Shown here piece by piece: positions 23,414-26,754 of a stretch of DNA of 26,754 nucleotides (position 1 is the first letter of the stretch; each line of letters starts with the position of its first letter). Where the stretch lies: contig JBGAMU010000069.1 in NCBI GenBank assembly GCA_044222685.1, forward strand, positions 1 through 26,754. Direction: 5' to 3'. Source of the stretch: JAEUPI01 sp044222685. GTDB lineage: Bacteria > Pseudomonadota > Gammaproteobacteria > Burkholderiales > Burkholderiaceae_C. The position numbers and the translations under genes were made by a program. Below the pieces are notes generated by a model, which saw only the letters and a list, made by a program, of their open reading frames with translations, was not told where the DNA came from and did not search any database.

Positions 23414-24636
23414 TCGGCTTGCTTGCGCAGGAACGCCGGAATCTCGATCTCGTCCATGCCGTTCGAGCTCAGCGCCTCGACCTTGGCCGCCGCCTGCGTA
23501 CGGTTGCTGCGCCACACGCTGGGCGTGTTGAGCGCGCCGTAGTCGGTCGACGGGCCGGCCTGTTGTCCGTTCTGGCCATTGCCGTTGCCGTTGGCGTTGT
23601 GCACGTGGATCGGCAGGTTGTCGGTGCCGGTGCGCTGCATCGTGGTGTTCTGCACCACCTGCAGCGGCGTCTGCGCGCGCTTGGCCTGCGACAGGCCGGT
23701 GGCGATCACCGTCACGCGCAGCTGGTCGCCCAGGCTTTCGTCGAAGGCGGCGCCGTAGATGATGTAGGCGTCGTCGGCGGCGTAGCGGCGGATGCAGTTC
23801 ATCGCGTTCTTGCTCTCGTTGAGCTTGAACGTCTGTTCGCTGGCCGAGATCAGCACCAGCACGCCGCGTGCGCCCGACAGGTCGATGCCTTCGAGCAGTG
23901 GGCAGGCCACGGCGGCCTCGGCGGCCTTGATCGCGCGGTCCGGACCACCGGCCATGCCGGTGCCCATCATCGCCTTGCCGGGCTCGCTCATCACCGTCTT
24001 CACGTCCTCGAAGTCGACGTTGACCAGCGCGTCCATGTGGATGATGTCGCTGATGCCGCCCACCGCATTGCGCAGCACGTCGTTGGCGTGCGCGAAGGCG
24101 GCCTGCTGCGTGACGTCGTCGCCCAGCACGTCGAGCAGCTTCTCGTTGAGCACCACGATCAGGCTGTCGACGTTGGCCTCCAGCTCGGCGGCGCCGGCAT
24201 CGGCTTGACGCGAGCGGCGCGGGCCCTCGAACTCGAACGGCTTGGTCACCACGCCGACGGTGAGGATGCCCATCTCCTTGGCCACGCGCGCGACGATCGG
24301 CGCCGCGCCGGTGCCGGTGCCGCCGCCCATGCCGGCGGTGATGAACACCATGTGGGCGCCGTCGAGCGCCTGGCGCACGCGGTCGATCGCCTCCTCGGCC
24401 GCCTGCTTGCCCTTGTCGGGCTTGCCGCCGGCGCCGAGGCCGCTGTCGCCGAGCTGGATCACGCTCTGCGCCGACGAACGATTCAGCGCCTGCGCGTCGG
24501 TGTTGGCGCAGATGAACTCGACGTTCTGCACGCCGCTCTTGATCATGTGCTCGACGGCATTGCCGCCGCCGCCGCCGACACCGATCACCTTGATGCGGGT
24601 GCCTTGGGTGAATTCCTCGATCATTTCAATGGGCAT
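23410..24636 (-). CDS. ftsZ: Cell division GTPase FtsZ
   Basis: A 408-aa tubulin homologue that polymerises into the Z ring at midcell. The GTP-binding signature GGGTGTG is at 104-110; the T7 synergy loop NVDFED holds Asp208 and Asp211, which trigger hydrolysis in the next subunit. The linker (about 335-390) contains an Asn/Gly-rich run (N-G-N-G-N-G-Q-N-G-Q-Q) encoded by a short repeated unit near 23575-23600. The C-terminal peptide DEIEIPAFLRKQAD (395-408) is the docking tail for FtsA and ZipA. ATG 24636 has AGGAGG six bases upstream, decisive over the internal Met5. A 118-base gap separates it from ftsA; I see no convincing promoter there. Confidence 0.98.
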   Translation of the reverse strand: MPIEMIEEFTQGTRIKVIGVGGGGGNAVEHMIKSGVQNVEFICANTDAQALNRSSAQSVIQLGDSGLGAGGKPDKGKQAAEEAIDRVRQALDGAHMVFITAGMGGGTGTGAAPIVARVAKEMGILTVGVVTKPFEFEGPRRSRQADAGAAELEANVDSLIVVLNEKLLDVLGDDVTQQAAFAHANDVLRNAVGGISDIIHMDALVNVDFEDVKTVMSEPGKAMMGTGMAGGPDRAIKAAEAAVACPLLEGIDLSGARGVLVLISASEQTFKLNESKNAMNCIRRYAADDAYIIYGAAFDESLGDQLRVTVIATGLSQAKRAQTPLQVVQNTTMQRTGTDNLPIHVHNANGNGNGQNGQQAGPSTDYGALNTPSVWRSNRTQAAAKVEALSSNGMDEIEIPAFLRKQAD

Positions 24637-24754
24637 GTGAGCCTCCTGTCGTCAAGCAGTTGCCGTGGTGGGTGGATGAGTGAGTGAATGCCGATGCGTG
24701 TTGTTGTTGTCGTCGCGTGAACCGAAAGAGCGCTGGCCTCGTGCGGGCCCTTCG

Positions 24755-25987
24755 TCAGAAATTCCCCAGGAACCAGTCCTTGGCGCGGCCGAACAGGGTC
24801 TTCACCGACCCGGCCTGCAGCGCCGCCTTCTGCCCGCGGGTGCGCGAAAGCCGCGCCTCCTCGAGCAGTCCCATCACCGTGGCCGACCGCGGGTTGGCCA
24901 CCATGTCGTTGAGTGCGCCGGCATAGGTCGGATTGCCCTTGCGCACGGGTTTGAGGAAGATGTCCTCGCCGAGCTCGACCATGCCCGGCATCACCGCCGA
25001 GCCGCCGGTGATGACGATGCCCGAGGACAGCAGCTCCTCGTAGCCCGACTCGCGGATCACCTGGTGCACCAGCGAGTAGATCTCCTCGACGCGCGGCTCG
25101 ATCACGCCGGCCAGTGCCTGGCGGCTGAGCAGGCGCGGCGCGCGGTCGCCCAGGCCCGGCACCTCCACCTGCGCCTGCGGGTCGGCCAGCAGCTGCTTGG
25201 CCACGCCGTGCTCGACCTTGATCTCCTCGGCGTCCTTGGTCGGCGTGCGCAGCGCCATCGCGATGTCGCTGGTGATCAGGTCGCCGGCGATCGGGATCAC
25301 CGCGGTGTGGCGGATCGCGCCGTCGGTAAAGATCGCCACGTCTGTGGTGCCGGCGCCGATGTCGACCAGCGCGACGCCCAGGTCCTTCTCGTCGGCCGTC
25401 AGCACCGCCAACGACGACGCGCTCGGGTTGAGCACCAGCTGCTCGACCTCGAGGCCGCAGCGGCGCACGCACTTGAGGATGTTCTCGGCGGCGCTCTGCG
25501 CGCCGGTGACGATGTGCACCTTCACCTCGAGGCGGCTGCCGCTCATGCCGATCGGCTCCTTCACCTCGTGGCCGTCGATCACGAACTCCTGCGGCTCCAC
25601 CAGCAGCAGGCGCTGGTCGTTCGGGATGTTGATCGCCTTGGCCGTCTCGACCACACGCGCCACGTCGACCGGCGTCACCTCGCGGTTGTCGCGCACGATC
25701 ACCATGCCGGTGGAGTTCTGGCCGCGGATGTGGCTGCCGGTGATGCCGGTGTGCACGCGCTCGATCTTGCAGGCGGCCATCATCTCGGCCTCGCGCACCG
25801 CCTGCTGGATGCTCTGCACGGTGGCGTCGATGTTGACGACGACACCGCGTTTGAGGCCGTGCGAGGCGGCCACGCCGAGGCCGGCGACACGCAGCTCGCC
25901 GCCGGGCATGACCTCGGCGACGACGCACATCACCTTGGCGGTGCCGATGTCCAGGCCGACGATCAGATCCTTGTATTCCTTGGCCAT
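24755..25987 (-). CDS. ftsA: Cell division protein FtsA
   Basis: A 410-aa actin-fold ATPase tethering FtsZ to the inner membrane and signalling to the divisome. LIVGLDIGTAKVMCVVAEV at 8-26 is the phosphate-1 motif; LGVALVDIGAGTTDVAIF near 200-217 is phosphate-2; GIVITGGSAVMPGM near 330-343 is the adenosine motif. The FtsA-specific 1C subdomain follows the first motif (VVVNIDATVQSIQQAVREAE). The C-terminus KTLFGRAKDWFLGNF (396-410) is the amphipathic membrane-targeting helix. Its start is 16 bases after the ftsQ stop. Length and motif order are normal. Confidence 0.98.
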   Translation of the reverse strand: MAKEYKDLIVGLDIGTAKVMCVVAEVMPGGELRVAGLGVAASHGLKRGVVVNIDATVQSIQQAVREAEMMAACKIERVHTGITGSHIRGQNSTGMVIVRDNREVTPVDVARVVETAKAINIPNDQRLLLVEPQEFVIDGHEVKEPIGMSGSRLEVKVHIVTGAQSAAENILKCVRRCGLEVEQLVLNPSASSLAVLTADEKDLGVALVDIGAGTTDVAIFTDGAIRHTAVIPIAGDLITSDIAMALRTPTKDAEEIKVEHGVAKQLLADPQAQVEVPGLGDRAPRLLSRQALAGVIEPRVEEIYSLVHQVIRESGYEELLSSGIVITGGSAVMPGMVELGEDIFLKPVRKGNPTYAGALNDMVANPRSATVMGLLEEARLSRTRGQKAALQAGSVKTLFGRAKDWFLGNF

Positions 25988-26003
25988 CTTGTGATCGCGT
26001 CCT

Positions 26004-26754
26004 TCAGTTGGCGCCGTTCTTCGACGGAGTGGTGGTCACGCCCTTGAGCCGCAGCGCATAGCCGTCGGGATGCCGCAGGTCGGCCCGCAGCAGCGGCCGC
26101 TGATAGGCCGATTGCACCTGCGCCAGCGTGCGCACGAAGCCGCCGGCGCGTGCCGTCAGCTCGGCCGGCTCGCCGCGGCCCAACTCGATGACAGCGCCGT
26201 CGGCCAGTACCACGCGCCACGAGCCGCGTCCCGACAGGCGCAGCGTGACGATCGCGTTGTCCAGCGGCGCCAGCACCGGCGCCAGCGCGCGGTAGACCGT
26301 GAGCAGACGCGCCGACGTGCCGGCCGGCCCGGACAGGCGCGGCAGGTCCTCGTCCTCGACTTCGGCCGGGTTGGCCTCGAACACCTCGCCGTAGGTGTTG
26401 ACGAGCCGGTCGTTGCCGTCGTCGCCGACCCAGACGGCCGCGCTCTGGTGCTCCTCGATCTGCACCGCCAGGTGATCGGGCCAGACGCGGCGCACCACTG
26501 CGCGCCGCACCCAGGGCACCGCCTCGAAGGCGGCACGGGCGCGTTCGAGGTCGATCGTGAAGAAGCTGCCGGTCAGCTTGCGCGACACCTGTGCGCGCAG
26601 CGAGCCGGCGGTGTGGTGCACCAGCGGGCCTTCGAGCGTGACGCCGCGCACGGTGAAGATCGGTTGGCGCGCGAGCCACCACAAGGCGCCGACCAGCAAC
26701 GCGACGACGACGATGCCGATCAGCGCGTTGGCGCCGGCGAGCGTGAGGCGCACC
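26004..26754 (-). CDS. ftsQ: Cell division protein FtsQ (5' end outside window)
   Basis: At least 250 codons of the bitopic divisome scaffold that links the FtsA/FtsZ ring to FtsL/FtsB. A transmembrane helix (A-N-A-L-I-G-I-V-V-V-A-L-L-V-G-A-L-W-W-L) is followed by the periplasmic POTRA domain (FTVRGVTLEG to VQIEEHQSAAVW) with the conserved V-P-W-V-R-R-A-V-V-R-R-V-W-P segment, then the FtsQ/DivIB beta domain. The frame reaches the window edge; the in-frame GTG at 26753 could be read as a start, but relatives have further residues before this helix (often ending D-V-R-L), so I treat the gene as truncated. It directly precedes ftsA. Confidence 0.95.
   Translation of the reverse strand, partial: VRLTLAGANALIGIVVVALLVGALWWLARQPIFTVRGVTLEGPLVHHTAGSLRAQVSRKLTGSFFTIDLERARAAFEAVPWVRRAVVRRVWPDHLAVQIEEHQSAAVWVGDDGNDRLVNTYGEVFEANPAEVEDEDLPRLSGPAGTSARLLTVYRALAPVLAPLDNAIVTLRLSGRGSWRVVLADGAVIELGRGEPAELTARAGGFVRTLAQVQSAYQRPLLRADLRHPDGYALRLKGVTTTPSKNGAN

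Noticed and set aside
23575..23600. Repeated GTTGCC-like hexamers in ftsZ
   Set aside because: They encode the Asn/Gly-rich variable linker of FtsZ; a coding microsatellite rather than a regulatory array.

Overview
The window reads as chromosomal DNA of a high-GC betaproteobacterium, most likely a Burkholderiales member of the Rubrivivax/Leptothrix/Methylibium type. This is inferred from strong GC bias at third codon positions, the dusB-fis-purH-ruvC neighbourhood, the ftsQ-ftsA-ftsZ-lpxC end of the dcw cluster, and a PhaF/PhaI-type phasin. I see no tRNA, rRNA, CRISPR array, transposase, phage gene or plasmid origin. A 34-base N run at 21352-21385 interrupts one gene. No gene-free stretch exceeds 300 bases; the longest is the 266-base divergent region at 8324-8589.

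Layout. (1) 1-4347, + strand: metal efflux, with the last codons of a probable CusB adaptor, a CusA-type RND pump carrying the Cu/Ag methionine triad, and a DmeF-like cation diffusion facilitator with a His-rich loop. (2) 4438-6280: a CurA/PTGR-like NADP-dependent reductase, converging on an unrecognised exported protein. (3) 6329-10379: a lipid block. A two-domain fatty acyl-CoA reductase (- strand) lies divergent from a PhaF-like phasin (+) followed by a patatin-like hydrolase. (4) 10367-12474, - strand: M32 carboxypeptidase and a YqaA-type membrane protein. (5) 12535-18614, + strand: dusB, fis, purH, a PlsC-like acyltransferase, a CdsA/YnbB-like membrane protein with a damaged signature, ruvC (without ruvAB behind it) and a dienelactone hydrolase. 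(6) 18650-21603, - strand: a complete TRAP transporter operon (dctP-dctQ-dctM), dctP split by the N gap. (7) 21755-26754, - strand: ftsQ (cut by the window edge), ftsA, ftsZ, lpxC and two tiny membrane proteins that look like paralogues of each other.

How the parts work together. The first block exports copper/silver across both membranes and Co/Ni-type cations across the inner one. The lipid block would turn activated fatty acids into fatty alcohols or storage material and manage granules. The central + strand run combines tRNA dihydrouridylation, nucleoid regulation, purine synthesis, phospholipid synthesis and Holliday junction resolution. The final block makes the division ring and commits lipid A synthesis.

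The signals most worth following are these: a ~100-base structured repeat present twice, each time starting exactly at the stop codon of the upstream gene; a hairpin that buries the ribosome binding site of the CdsA-like gene; that gene's eroded catalytic signature; the paired small membrane proteins after lpxC; and the fatty acyl-CoA reductase beside a phasin. I found no convincing undescribed multi-gene system.
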